This document shows positions 38,432 to 46,730 of a DNA stretch of 64,000 nucleotides, in pieces; positions within the stretch are counted from its first letter, which is position 1, and every line of letters begins with the position of its first letter. The notes under the pieces were generated by a model. The model worked only from the letters and a program-made list of their open reading frames with translations, made no database searches and was not told the DNA's origin. The translations under genes were made by a program, and so were the position numbers. This DNA comes from Hyphomonas sp. L-53-1-40. Lineage in GTDB: Bacteria; Pseudomonadota; Alphaproteobacteria; Caulobacterales; Hyphomonadaceae. The stretch is taken from assembly GCF_000682775.1 (NCBI RefSeq), contig NZ_AWFI01000012.1, positions 496,001 through 560,000 on the forward strand, given 5' to 3'.

Positions 38432-38459
38432 TACATAGGCGCCCTGTGGCGGGAGTCAA
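38432..38459 (-). promoter_or_regulatory. Putative sigma70 promoter of metA
   Basis: On the minus strand TTGACT (38454-38459) is followed after 16 bases by TATGTA (38432-38437). The predicted start falls at about 38425, precisely at the 5' edge of the SAM-II riboswitch. Confidence 0.6.
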
Positions 38460-38477
38460 TCGGTTCGCGTGAGGGGA

Positions 38478-41117
38478 TCAGCCCGCAATCGCCGCGCGAA
38501 CAGCGGCGAGCGCATCGTCGGCCTTGTCGGTATCAGGGCCGCCAGCCTGAGCCATGTCAGGCCGTCCGCCACCGCCCTTTCCACCAAGCGCCTCGCTGGC
38601 CGCCTTGACGAGATCGACCGCCGAATAGGTGTCGGTCAGGTCCTTGGTCACCCCAACGGCAACACCGGCCTTGCCATCGGCGACGCCGACAAAGGCCACG
38701 ATGCCAGATCCGATCTGGGCCTTGGCCTCATCCACCAGCGTGCGCAACTCCTTGCCGCCCACACCTTCAGCAATGCGCGCCATCAGTTTCACGCCATTGA
38801 TCTCTTCCGGCCCGGCCGGCGCGCCACCGCCGCCGCCCATGGCGAGCTTGCGCTTGACGTCGGCCAGTTCTTTTTCCAGCGACCTGCGCTCCTCGCCGAG
38901 CGCAGCCACTCGGCGCGGGACATCCTTGAGCGGAACTTTCAAGCTCTCGGCAAGGTCTACCGCAATCTGGGCACGTCCCTTGAGATAGGCCAGCGCCTCG
39001 GCGCCTGTTGCCGCTTCGATTCGGCGCACGCCTGCCGACACACCACTCTCTGACATGATCACGAATACGCCGATATCCCCGGCACGCTCGACATGGGTGC
39101 CGCCGCACAGTTCAACCGAATAGCGCCGTGCATCGCCGGTGCCCATGGACAGCACACGGACTTCGTCGCCATACTTCTCACCGAACAATGCAAGTGCCCC
39201 CGCTTCGATGGCTTTGTCAGGTGAAGTTACCTGAATGCCCGTCGGGTGGTTTTCGCGAATCTGGGCGTTGACTTCATCCTCGACCGCTTCGAGTTCTGCT
39301 GGCGTCATCGGACCATTGTGCGAAAAATCAAAACGAAAGCGATCAGCCTCGACCAGTGAGCCCTTCTGCGTGACATGTTCGCCGAGCACATTGCGCAAGG
39401 CAGCATGCATGATGTGGGTTGCAGAATGGTTCGCCATGATGGCGCGGCGGCGGGCGGCATCGACATGCAGGCTGGCCGTGTCGCCGAGCCTGGCTTCGCC
39501 CGAGACAAGCTCCCCGATGTGAACGTGCAGGTCACCTGCGCGCTTCTGGACATCGCGCACGATGAAGCGCGCGCCGTTACCGAACACTATCTCACCGTGG
39601 TCGCCGGCCTGCCCACCGGATTCTGCATAGAAAGGCGTTGTGTCGAAAACGAGTTCGGCCGGGCCGGCAGACAGTGCATCAACCCGTGCGCCGCCAGCAG
39701 CGATTGCGACCAGCTTGCCCTTGCCTTCGGTGCCATCATAGCCGGTGAAACTTGTGGCGCCCGCATCGTCGCGGACGCGGAACCAGATATCATCCGTTGC
39801 CTGATCTCCGGAGGAGAATCCTGCTGCGCGGCTATCCTGGCGCTGTTGCTCGAGCGCGGTTTCAAAACCATCAACATCGACGCTCATCTCCCGACCGCGC
39901 AGGATGTCCTGCGTGAGGTCGAGTGGGAAACCATACGTGTCGGACAGTTTGAAGGCGACGTCGCCCGGCAGCGCATCGCCGGCCTTCATGTCCGCCGTTT
40001 CCTTGTCGAGCAGCGACAAGCCATTGCCCAAAGTGCGCTGGAAGCGAGCCTCTTCCTGTTCGAGGGCGGATTCAATGGCGGCTTTGGCGCGGCCGAGCTC
40101 AGGATACGCCTTGCCCATTTCCGAGATCAGCGCCGGGGCGAGCTTGTACATCAGCGGTTCGCGCGCGCCAAGCAGGTGACCGTGGCGCATCGCGCGACGC
40201 ATGATGCGACGCAGGACATAGCCACGCCCCTCATTCGACGGCAGGACGCCATCGGCAATCAGGAAAGCGGATGTGCGCAAATGGTCGGCGATGACACGGA
40301 AGGAGGCAAGCTGATCGCCCGCAGCCTTCGCGCCATAGAGGTCTTCCTCGGCCGCGATCAGCGATTTGAACAGGTCGATATCGTAATTGTTGTGGACGCC
40401 CTGCAGAACGGCCGAAATCCGCTCCAGCCCCATGCCCGTGTCGATGGAAGGCTTGGGGAGATTCTTGCGCGAACCATCGGCCTGCTGGTCGAACTGCATG
40501 AAGACCAGGTTCCAGATTTCGATGAACCGGTCGCCATCCTCATCCGGGCTACCGGGAGGGCCTCCAGCGACGCTTTCGCCATGATCATAGAAGATTTCCG
40601 AACAGGGTCCGCACGGACCAGTATCGCCCATCGACCAGAAATTGTCGGATGTGCCGATCCGGATGATCCGGGAATCATCGAGGCCGGCAATCTTTTTCCA
40701 GAGCGTGGCGGCTTCATCGTCTTCGGCATAGACCGTGACGAGCAGCTTTTTCGGGTCGAGCGCGAATTCCTTCGTGCACAGTTCCCAGCCGAATTCGATT
40801 GCGTCTTCCTTGAAATAGTCGCCGAAGGAGAAATTGCCCAGCATTTCAAAGAAGGTGTGGTGGCGCGCCGTATAGCCGACATTGTCGAGGTCATTGTGCT
40901 TGCCGCCAGCGCGCACACATTTTTGCGATGTCGTCGCACGAGGCCCCGGAGGCGTTTCAGCGCCGGTAAAGATGTTCTTGAACGGCACCATGCCCGCATT
41001 GACGAAGAGCAGGGTGGGATCGTTCTGCGGGATGAGCGGCGCAGATGCCTGACGCAGGTGCCCTCGCTTCTCGAAGAAGGAAAGAAAGGTCTCGCGAATC
41101 TCGTTTACGCCGGTCAT
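38478..41117 (-). CDS. alaS: Alanyl-tRNA synthetase
   Basis: A class II synthetase for tRNA-Ala, 879 aa, the usual length. The N-terminal aminoacylation domain ([43 protein letters not shown]) is followed by the editing domain with zinc-site motifs [11 protein letters not shown] and ELCGGTHV, and a C-terminal DHHA1/C-Ala domain with a glycine-rich linker ([13 protein letters not shown]). It lies 185 bases downstream of recA in the same direction, separated by two hairpins. The metA leader starts directly downstream of its stop. Confidence 0.97.
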   Translation of the reverse strand: MTGVNEIRETFLSFFEKRGHLRQASAPLIPQNDPTLLFVNAGMVPFKNIFTGAETPPGPRATTSQKCVRAGGKHNDLDNVGYTARHHTFFEMLGNFSFGDYFKEDAIEFGWELCTKEFALDPKKLLVTVYAEDDEAATLWKKIAGLDDSRIIRIGTSDNFWSMGDTGPCGPCSEIFYDHGESVAGGPPGSPDEDGDRFIEIWNLVFMQFDQQADGSRKNLPKPSIDTGMGLERISAVLQGVHNNYDIDLFKSLIAAEEDLYGAKAAGDQLASFRVIADHLRTSAFLIADGVLPSNEGRGYVLRRIMRRAMRHGHLLGAREPLMYKLAPALISEMGKAYPELGRAKAAIESALEQEEARFQRTLGNGLSLLDKETADMKAGDALPGDVAFKLSDTYGFPLDLTQDILRGREMSVDVDGFETALEQQRQDSRAAGFSSGDQATDDIWFRVRDDAGATSFTGYDGTEGKGKLVAIAAGGARVDALSAGPAELVFDTTPFYAESGGQAGDHGEIVFGNGARFIVRDVQKRAGDLHVHIGELVSGEARLGDTASLHVDAARRRAIMANHSATHIMHAALRNVLGEHVTQKGSLVEADRFRFDFSHNGPMTPAELEAVEDEVNAQIRENHPTGIQVTSPDKAIEAGALALFGEKYGDEVRVLSMGTGDARRYSVELCGGTHVERAGDIGVFVIMSESGVSAGVRRIEAATGAEALAYLKGRAQIAVDLAESLKVPLKDVPRRVAALGEERRSLEKELADVKRKLAMGGGGGAPAGPEEINGVKLMARIAEGVGGKELRTLVDEAKAQIGSGIVAFVGVADGKAGVAVGVTKDLTDTYSAVDLVKAASEALGGKGGGGRPDMAQAGGPDTDKADDALAAVRAAIAG

Positions 41118-41182
41118 GGGCAGCTCTGTGTCCTTGCGATCAGTGTTGCGGCCGAGTCAATCGACGCACTTATTACACCGGC

Positions 41183-41211
41183 GATATAAAGGTCCCTTTG
41201 CGGCACGCCAA
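41183..41211 (-). promoter_or_regulatory. Putative alaS promoter
   Basis: On the minus strand TTGGCG (41206-41211) and TATATC (41183-41188) are separated by 17 bases. The -35 lies within the hairpin downstream of recA, so recA termination and alaS initiation would share sequence. Confidence 0.35.
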
Positions 41212-41233
41212 GCGGGGTGCGCCACAAAGGGAC
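41192..41233 (-). terminator. Long imperfect hairpin between recA and alaS
   Basis: The arms GTCCCTTTG (41192-41200) and CAAAGGGAC (41225-41233) pair perfectly and continue imperfectly through GGC/GCC. On the minus strand the stem is followed by CTTTATAT. It could end recA transcription. Confidence 0.55.
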
Positions 41234-41256
41234 AGTTCTCTGGAGAGAGAGAGGGT

Positions 41257-41294
41257 ATTTCTGGCCCTGAAATGTGTATTTCAGGACCAGAAAT
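41257..41294. repeat. Hairpin just downstream of recA
   Basis: Arms 41257-41273 and 41278-41294 (ATTTCTGG-x-CCTGAAAT and its complement) form a 17-bp stem with one mismatch and a four-base GTGT loop. It begins nine bases after the recA stop codon. No T-tract follows, so it is more likely a 3'-end stabiliser or part of a two-hairpin terminator. Confidence 0.6.
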
Positions 41295-41302
41295 CCTGTG
41301 GA

Positions 41303-42397
41303 TCAGCCTTCTGCGGCGTCTGGCAGATCGTCTTCCTGTTCGGATTCCATGCCGGCATTCAGCAATTCATCCGCCAGAAGGCCTGCATTGCGCCGGATCG
41401 CATCCTCGATCTCGTCGGCGATGGCCGGGTTTTCCTTCAGGAAGTTACGGGTCTTCTCGCGGCCCTGCCCCATGCGCTCTCCCTTGTAGGAGTACCAGGA
41501 GCCAGCCTTTTCGACGACTTCAGCCTTCACGCCAAGATCAATGAGCTCACCCGTCTTGGAAATGCCTTCACCATAAAGAATATCAAATTCAACCTGGCGG
41601 AAGGGCGGCGCAACCTTGTTCTTGACCACTTTGACGCGTGTCTGGTTGCCGATCACCTCATCCCTGTCCTTGATCGCGCCGATGCGGCGGATGTCGAGAC
41701 GGACAGACGAGTAGAATTTCAATGCGTTCCCGCCAGTCGTTGTCTCTGGACTGCCGAACATGACGCCGATCTTCATCCGGATCTGGTTGATGAAGATCAC
41801 CATGCACTTGGATTTGGAGATCGAGCCGGTCAGCTTGCGCAGCGCTTGGCTCATCAGGCGGGCCTGCAGACCTGGCAGGGAGTCGCCCATCTCGCCTTCG
41901 AGTTCGGCACGTGGTGTGAGGGCCGCCACCGAGTCGATGACCAGTAGATCAACCGCGCCGGAACGCACCAGCGTGTCAGCGATTTCGAGCGCCTGTTCAC
42001 CGGTGTCCGGCTGGGAGATCAGAAGGTCATCAAGATCCACGCCGAGCTTACCGGCATACAGCGGATCGAGCGCGTGTTCGGCGTCGATAAAGGCACAGAC
42101 GCCGCCATTCTTCTGGGCTTCTGCCACGCTGTGCAGGGCCAGCGTCGTCTTGCCCGAACTCTCCGGACCATAGATTTCGATGATACGGCCCTTGGGCAGG
42201 CCGCCAATGCCGAGCGCAATGTCGAGGCCGAGCGAACCGGTGGGCACCGCTTCGACATCCATCACCTTCTTGTCGCCAAGGCGCATGACCGAGCCCTTGC
42301 CAAAGGACCGCTCAATATTACCCAGCGCTGTTTCAAGAGCTTTCTGCTTGTCCACGCCTGATTCCTTGTCCACGAGTTGTAGCGCCGCTTTGGCCAT
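41303..42397 (-). CDS. recA: RecA recombinase
   Basis: The DNA strand-exchange ATPase that also triggers LexA self-cleavage. It has about 364 aa. Walker A is [13 protein letters not shown], Walker B is [10 protein letters not shown], and the loop-2 region [23 protein letters not shown] is intact. The start at 42397 is set by an AAGGAG eight bases upstream; the frame opens eight codons earlier. A C-terminal acidic tail ([14 protein letters not shown]) is normal. A GTTC/GAAC-type element about 80 bases upstream is a candidate SOS box. Confidence 0.97.
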   Translation of the reverse strand: MAKAALQLVDKESGVDKQKALETALGNIERSFGKGSVMRLGDKKVMDVEAVPTGSLGLDIALGIGGLPKGRIIEIYGPESSGKTTLALHSVAEAQKNGGVCAFIDAEHALDPLYAGKLGVDLDDLLISQPDTGEQALEIADTLVRSGAVDLLVIDSVAALTPRAELEGEMGDSLPGLQARLMSQALRKLTGSISKSKCMVIFINQIRMKIGVMFGSPETTTGGNALKFYSSVRLDIRRIGAIKDRDEVIGNQTRVKVVKNKVAPPFRQVEFDILYGEGISKTGELIDLGVKAEVVEKAGSWYSYKGERMGQGREKTRNFLKENPAIADEIEDAIRRNAGLLADELLNAGMESEQEDDLPDAAEG

Positions 42398-42475
42398 GAG
42401 TCGTCTCCTTAGGTCTACCATGGGGCCGCATTTGGCAAGGCCCCCGTTTGCCGTTGCTGAGTCGGATGTACCATA

Positions 42476-42501
42476 TTTGTTCTGCGGAACAAAGGGGAAA
42501 C
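42476..42501 (-). promoter_or_regulatory. Candidate SOS box / palindrome upstream of recA
   Basis: TTTGTTC-TGCG-GAACAAA (42476-42493) is a perfect palindrome. On the recA strand GTTT-N7-GTTC (42501-42487) differs in one base from the alphaproteobacterial LexA consensus GTTC-N7-GTTC. It is plausible but not proven as the LexA site. Confidence 0.45.
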
Positions 42502-42542
42502 TTCCTGCGCGCTACATCTTTTCTTTTGGTGCTGTTTCAGGC

Positions 42543-42767
42543 ATGGTCGCGCATATGCTTGACCGATCCAGCCGCCCCGCCGGCGAAGCCCGCCTTCGCT
42601 ATCTCGACGCCGACATCGAAATGATCGCGCCGGGAGACTATGTCACCTGCGCGGTGACCGGCCGGAAGATCCCGCTCCAGGCCCTGCGCTATTGGAGCGT
42701 GGACCTGCAGGAAGCCTACTGGGACGCCGAGGCGGCGAGCCAGCGCATGGTCAAGGCTGGTCGCTGA
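42543..42767 (+). CDS. DUF2093 protein
   Basis: A 74-aa protein matching DUF2093, a small domain found in alphaproteobacteria. Conserved features are ARLRYLDADIEMIAPGDYV, the CAVTGRKIPLQALRYWSV stretch and the EAYWDAEAA end. The single Cys and its TGRKI context suggest a binding role, but no function is known. It is divergent from recA. Its stop overlaps the start of the M23 peptidase gene (TGATG). An alternative start lies four codons downstream (42555). Confidence 0.8.
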   Translation: MVAHMLDRSSRPAGEARLRYLDADIEMIAPGDYVTCAVTGRKIPLQALRYWSVDLQEAYWDAEAASQRMVKAGR

Positions 42768-43729
42768 TGCACCGCGCGCTCCTGACGGGACTGGCAACAT
42801 TCGTGGTGGCGTGCGCAGCCGCAGAGTCTCCTGCGCCGACGCCTGCGCCTGACATGGCACCTGTTCCTGCTGCGCCAGCCCCGGTGGCTGAGCCTGAAAC
42901 TGAGACAGAGACACCTGTTCAGGTCATCGCGCCGACATGTGACGGCGTTCTGGTACAGGGCGGGCTGGTGATTTGTTCAGCCGAACCGGGCAGTACGTTC
43001 ACGGTCGCGGGAACAAAGCTGACTGTCAGCGAGATGGGCACGGCGCAGTTCGGGCTCAGCACGCGCGCGCCGAGTGTCGTCGGCTGGTCGCATGACAGCG
43101 GCGCATTCGGGGATCTCCAGATTGCCGAGCGCCAAGATGAATACCGCGAAATTTCAGGTTTTGACTGCGACAAGGTCGATGCCCGCTCGGCTGAACAGAA
43201 GGCACATGCCTCGCGCAGCTGGGTGAAGAAGCAGGACTCGTTTGCCAGCTTCAATCCCGGCCCCGGCGCGCTGGAAGGTTTTGTGAAACCGGCCGATGCG
43301 CCAACCTCGTCGCCCTTCGGACCGACCCGGAAATATACCGGCGTCTCGAAAGTGACTGGCGAGCCGTGTGAGAGCACATCGGTGCATCGCGGCTATGACA
43401 TGGCCGCGCCGGTGGGCACCGAGGTTCGCGCGCCCGCGCCGGGTGTGGTGATCCTGGCCGATCCGGATCTCTATTATGAAGGCGGCACCGTGTTCCTGGA
43501 CCATGGCCATGGCCTGGTCTCGGTGTTCATGCATCTGTCAGCGGTCGATGTGGCGGCGGGCGATGAGGTCGACACGGGCGACCTGTTGGCCAAGACCGGC
43601 AATACCGGCCGCACGACCGGGCCACACCTGCACTGGGCGGTAAAGTGGCGCAATCCCGAAGCGCGCAGCCGGGACGGCGATTTCTATATCGACCCGGCCC
43701 TGTTGCTGGAGCTACAGCCCGCGCCTTAA
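42767..43729 (+). CDS. M23-family metallopeptidase lipoprotein (LytM-like)
   Basis: A periplasmic peptidoglycan endopeptidase candidate of 320 aa. A lipoprotein signal (FVVACAAA) is followed by a Pro/Ala-rich linker and a middle beta-rich region. The C-terminal M23 domain contains HRGYDMAAPVGTEV (zinc His and Asp) and the HxH of GPHLHWAVKW, with FMHLSAVDV between them. All zinc ligands are present, so it should be active. The start overlaps the stop of the DUF2093 gene, which indicates coupling. Confidence 0.9.
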   Translation: MHRALLTGLATFVVACAAAESPAPTPAPDMAPVPAAPAPVAEPETETETPVQVIAPTCDGVLVQGGLVICSAEPGSTFTVAGTKLTVSEMGTAQFGLSTRAPSVVGWSHDSGAFGDLQIAERQDEYREISGFDCDKVDARSAEQKAHASRSWVKKQDSFASFNPGPGALEGFVKPADAPTSSPFGPTRKYTGVSKVTGEPCESTSVHRGYDMAAPVGTEVRAPAPGVVILADPDLYYEGGTVFLDHGHGLVSVFMHLSAVDVAAGDEVDTGDLLAKTGNTGRTTGPHLHWAVKWRNPEARSRDGDFYIDPALLLELQPAP

Positions 43730-44046
43730 TCCTAAATGATGAATCAAGGTTATCGCAGGCTTGCCCGCGCCCGCGCAATTGCGCCCTTTGCGGAAACGCG
43801 CCCTTCAGACCTGTGGCGCATAATTCACCCGTAGCGCGAACACACACCCCTCTCCCGGATTCGCGCTGCGCCCCCCGGGTCTGCGGAACCTGTAATATCT
43901 GCAGCACACCGAACCTGCATGGGCGGTACCCATCAATTGCACCCAGCCGCCCATGGCTCCGCTCGCCCTTAGCCCCTCCCAAGGCGCGGGTGGGCGGAGA
44001 TTGCAACCTCCCCCGATGTCCAGATTTTAACGAATGGCCGCCCCGG
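43730..44046. other. Intergenic region without recognised gene
   Basis: About 317 C-rich bases between the M23 gene and the convergent unknown protein gene. Frames here are antisense or compositional artefacts. A GCCCCGG-loop-CCGGGGC hairpin (44040-44058) overlaps the stop of the gene that follows and may act as its terminator, though it lacks a T-tract. Confidence 0.4.
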
Positions 44047-44799
44047 TCAGGCCGGGGCCACGGGCGGGTCCGTGGCCGTATCGGCCCAATGGCAGAACTG
44101 CCAGAAATCCCAGAGTTTTCGCTGCAGCGTGTCGCGCCTCAGCCGGTCTTTCACATAGCCCGGCGGGCGGCCCATGCGCAGCGGATGCATGCGCCCGCGC
44201 TTGCCGGCCTGAAGCTCGGCCCGGCGACGCGCCTGCCACAGCGCCATGCGCCGCGCCTCGGCGGCGGGGTCAGCGCAACTTGTGGAGAGCCGCTCCAGCC
44301 GCGCGAGCAGCGGCGTGGGATCCAGCGTTTCGGGCGGGCCTTCAGGCTCTGGCGCACGGGGCATGCCCAGCATCCAGATCGAGGGGCGAGGCCCGTATCT
44401 TGCCGGGGGCGTTTCAAGCGGCTCCAGCGGCGGGAAATAGAGCGTCAGCGTGTCGAGCATGACGAGCTTGCGCGCCGGGGCCTGCCGTGCGAGGCCGGTC
44501 TGGCTGGTCCGTAAAGTGTCCATAGCTGGTCCAGATGAGTCCATAGCCGATGCGCGCGGCCGCGGCGGGGTCCAGCTGACCTCCAGTTCCAGCGACATGA
44601 GATAGAGCATGCGGCGCACCAGAGATTCCAGGGCGCGCAGCGTACGGAGCGATGCATAATAGACCGCGCGCGGCACGGCGCCCTCGCTTGGCGCGGTGAG
44701 CGCGCCGCGCACTTCCGCCATCAGCCCGGCCACAAAAGGCCAGCCCGTCTCCAGCGCGCGTTTGATGAGGGAGTCCCGGTCGAACATGCCCGCAAGCAT
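44047..44799 (-). CDS. Hypothetical protein (250 aa)
   Basis: Unrecognised. The N-terminal 80 residues look helical and partly hydrophobic (DSLIKRALETGWPFVAG, LRALESLVRRMLYLMSL). A Pro/Ser/Ala-rich middle follows, and a basic C-terminal region has the patterns MALWQARRRAEL and MGRPPGYVKDRLRRDTLQR, ending with a Trp-rich stretch (LWDFWQFCHWAD). GC and codon use match the genome. Start at 44799 or 44787 (four codons later); neither has a clear ribosome site. It lies next to the AT-rich FRG gene but differs from it in composition, so it is probably native. Confidence 0.6.
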   Translation of the reverse strand: MLAGMFDRDSLIKRALETGWPFVAGLMAEVRGALTAPSEGAVPRAVYYASLRTLRALESLVRRMLYLMSLELEVSWTPPRPRASAMDSSGPAMDTLRTSQTGLARQAPARKLVMLDTLTLYFPPLEPLETPPARYGPRPSIWMLGMPRAPEPEGPPETLDPTPLLARLERLSTSCADPAAEARRMALWQARRRAELQAGKRGRMHPLRMGRPPGYVKDRLRRDTLQRKLWDFWQFCHWADTATDPPVAPA

Positions 44800-44903
44800 A
44801 CGGCAGGGTTCAGAGGGGTGGGATAAGGTTTATTTTGTTTGTCTGAGCGGATCGACACAGGTTTTAGTGACTACAGAAACACCCCATGTCTCTAATATCA
44901 CAA

Positions 44904-44924
44904 ATGGGAGATTCGATTTCCCAT
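44904..44924. repeat. Short hairpin before the FRG gene
   Basis: ATGGGA (44904-44909) and TCCCAT (44919-44924) form a six-bp stem in the AT-rich leader, 35 bases before the proposed GTG start. It marks where composition drops; no function assigned. Confidence 0.3.
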
Positions 44925-44958
44925 ATCGACGAATACTACCACTATGGAGGGGCTAGAA

Positions 44959-46071
44959 GTGGACAATTTGGAAGGCCAGTGGATTGGAACACTTGACGGC
45001 GAGATTGGAGGTTTAGCGATTCTCGATCTCGACCTAGTCGGTAAACAATACTGGGGCACCGGAATGTTGTTCCCAAACGGCGCGGGTATTCCCGGCACAC
45101 TCGCGGTAATAAGAACCTCTAAAGAACAATTCTCACAATTTGAGGCCCGCACTTTAGCCCTGACTACCACGGGCGAACCGGTACTAGCCCAAGATGTCCC
45201 AAGAGTTTTCCCGGGCTACCAGCATGGAACTTCGACCACTTTACAATGCCAGATACAGCAAGATGGTCGCCTACGTATAAACTACCACACCGACATCGGA
45301 ACGATTGGATCAGGACATCTCATAAAAAGCCGAAGCACAATTCCATCATCATACGAACCTGAAACCGAAGTTAGTGACTGGGGCTCTTTTAAGGAATTTG
45401 TTTCAACAACCGATGTCTCTAAACATATTTACAGGGGGCAACCAGGAGCGTGGAAGTTAAGAACCTCTTTTCACCGGACTAGCAGAACAGATTTGTCGCG
45501 CTATATGGATGAGGATGCACGAATACTACGAAGGCACTTGTCACCAATAGTGGAGAACAAGTTTGATTTTGAAAACCCTGATAGTTTAGGAGAATTTTTT
45601 CATCTAGTTCAGCATCACGGCTTCCCTACTCCTTTGCTCGATTGGACTGAGTCCCCATACGTCGCAGCCTATTTCGCCTTTCGTAATCCGTTTTCTGACG
45701 AAACCGGAAGCGTGCGAATATTCGAATTCGCCAGAGAAGCTTGGGATGACAATCCACGCACCCCCAAAGATAACCACGTAAGTCGTGTCAAACCTCATGT
45801 GACTATTTTAGACTTGGCTGGCCCCCTAAATCATCGGACATTGCCGCAGCAAGCCGTATCGATGCTGACCAATATCGATGACATTGAGCATTTTATCTCT
45901 TTCCATGAATTACAGCAGCACCAAACATACTTGAAAGCCATAGATATTCCGAAGAGCGAGAGAAGTATCGTTCTACGCGACTTACGTACAATGGGAATCA
46001 CTGCGTCATCTCTCTTTCCGGGACTGGATGGGAGTTGTGAGGCCTTGAGGCAACTACGTTTTGATGACTAA
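44959..46071 (+). CDS. FRG-domain protein
   Basis: About 370 aa. Residues about 1-110 (NLEGQWIGTLDGEIGG... and repeated beta strands) form an unassigned N-terminal domain. From about 135 comes an FRG domain with IYRGQPGAWKLRTSF (YRGQ from residue 158) and HHGFPTPLLDWTESPYVAAYFAF (from residue 219), its hallmarks. FRG domains are of unknown biochemistry and occur in accessory and phage-related loci. The GTG at 44959 is preferred because GGAGGGG lies six bases upstream; an ATG at 44944 has no site. The DNA is clearly AT-richer than its surroundings, which suggests horizontal transfer. It stands beside a REP/transposase element. Confidence 0.8.
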   Translation: MDNLEGQWIGTLDGEIGGLAILDLDLVGKQYWGTGMLFPNGAGIPGTLAVIRTSKEQFSQFEARTLALTTTGEPVLAQDVPRVFPGYQHGTSTTLQCQIQQDGRLRINYHTDIGTIGSGHLIKSRSTIPSSYEPETEVSDWGSFKEFVSTTDVSKHIYRGQPGAWKLRTSFHRTSRTDLSRYMDEDARILRRHLSPIVENKFDFENPDSLGEFFHLVQHHGFPTPLLDWTESPYVAAYFAFRNPFSDETGSVRIFEFAREAWDDNPRTPKDNHVSRVKPHVTILDLAGPLNHRTLPQQAVSMLTNIDDIEHFISFHELQQHQTYLKAIDIPKSERSIVLRDLRTMGITASSLFPGLDGSCEALRQLRFDD

Positions 46072-46123
46072 ATTCGAACGACGACCCCACATCCTAAGGT
46101 ATGCACAATACCGAAAGCGCGTT

Positions 46124-46141
46124 GGCGGGTCTTGACCCGCC
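46124..46141 (+). repeat. REP element 1
   Basis: GGCGGGTCTTGACCCGCC, a palindrome followed by CTACGGGG. It is the same orientation as REP3 at 46705 and nearly identical to it. Confidence 0.8.
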
Positions 46142-46165
46142 CTACGGGGGTTTTGGTTTTTGTAG

Positions 46166-46191
46166 GGCGGGTTAGCGGAGCGTAACCCGCC
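46166..46191 (-). repeat. REP element 2 (inverted)
   Basis: A palindrome with arms GGCGGGTTA and TAACCCGCC, preceded by GTA. It faces REP1 head-on across a T-rich spacer, a BIME-like arrangement. It lies two bases before the stop of the transposase gene. Confidence 0.8.
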
Positions 46192-46192
46192 A

Positions 46193-46678
46193 TTACCCAG
46201 GTCTCCATGCTTTTCCATAGTCGCGTTTGAAGCGATGCCATGTCGAGAAGGGCCATTTGTCCGCATCATCGACATAACCGTGCTTCACCGGATTGTGGTG
46301 AATGTAATTCACGTGCGCCTCATAATCCTTATCATCCCGGATCGCATGTTCCCAGAACCTCTGTTGCCAGATGTTCCGCTCTCGCTTTCGGCCCTCGCCC
46401 TTGATGGTCTCCGGCAGGCGTTTGGTGAAGCCCGCCTTGAGGAGGCGTATACGGGTTGAATAGTCATGATCGTCTTCCGGCAAGGTCATCATGAAATGCG
46501 TATGGTCCGGCAGCACAACCGCAGCAGGCGTCTCGAACGGACGACGTGCGCGCACGTCTCGCCAGCTTTGGCGGAGTGCCTCAATGTTTGCCGTCAGCAC
46601 ATCCGAGGTGCGGTTCTTGAGCGTGACCGTGAAGAAGAAGGTGCCACCCGGAATATAGAGACGTCTATAATCCGGCAT
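46193..46678 (-). CDS. REP-associated tyrosine transposase (RAYT, Y1_Tnp)
   Basis: A 161-aa HUH single-strand endonuclease of the IS200/IS605-like RAYT group. The HUH motif is DHTHFMM (about residue 58), and the catalytic Tyr lies in the C-terminal NYIHHNPVKHGYV. RAYTs nick and mobilise REP palindromes. Three REP elements flank this gene, two on the 3' side and one on the 5' side, as expected. AAGGAG upstream of the ATG supports the start. The gene looks intact. Confidence 0.9.
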   Translation of the reverse strand: MPDYRRLYIPGGTFFFTVTLKNRTSDVLTANIEALRQSWRDVRARRPFETPAAVVLPDHTHFMMTLPEDDHDYSTRIRLLKAGFTKRLPETIKGEGRKRERNIWQQRFWEHAIRDDKDYEAHVNYIHHNPVKHGYVDDADKWPFSTWHRFKRDYGKAWRPG

Positions 46679-46704
46679 GGCGTTTCTCCTTGGCGCCTTT
46701 TTTT

Positions 46705-46730
46705 GGCGGGTTTTGACCCGCCCTACGGGA
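46705..46730 (+). repeat. REP element 3, containing the qor stop codon
   Basis: GGCGGGTTTTGACCCGCC (46705-46722) followed by CTACGGGA. It matches REP1 in 23 of 26 or so bases. The reverse complement of CTA (46723-46725) is the TAG stop of the oxidoreductase gene. Confidence 0.8.

Noticed and set aside
39375-41189. 604-codon plus-strand open frame
   Set aside because: It is antisense to alaS across nearly its whole length, and its composition mirrors that of a high-GC gene. AlaRS motifs on the other strand are unambiguous.
43645-44514. 289-codon plus-strand frame after the M23 gene
   Set aside because: It overlaps the M23 gene in another frame and is antisense to the 250-aa gene; it is rich in Arg/Pro, as in GC artefacts.
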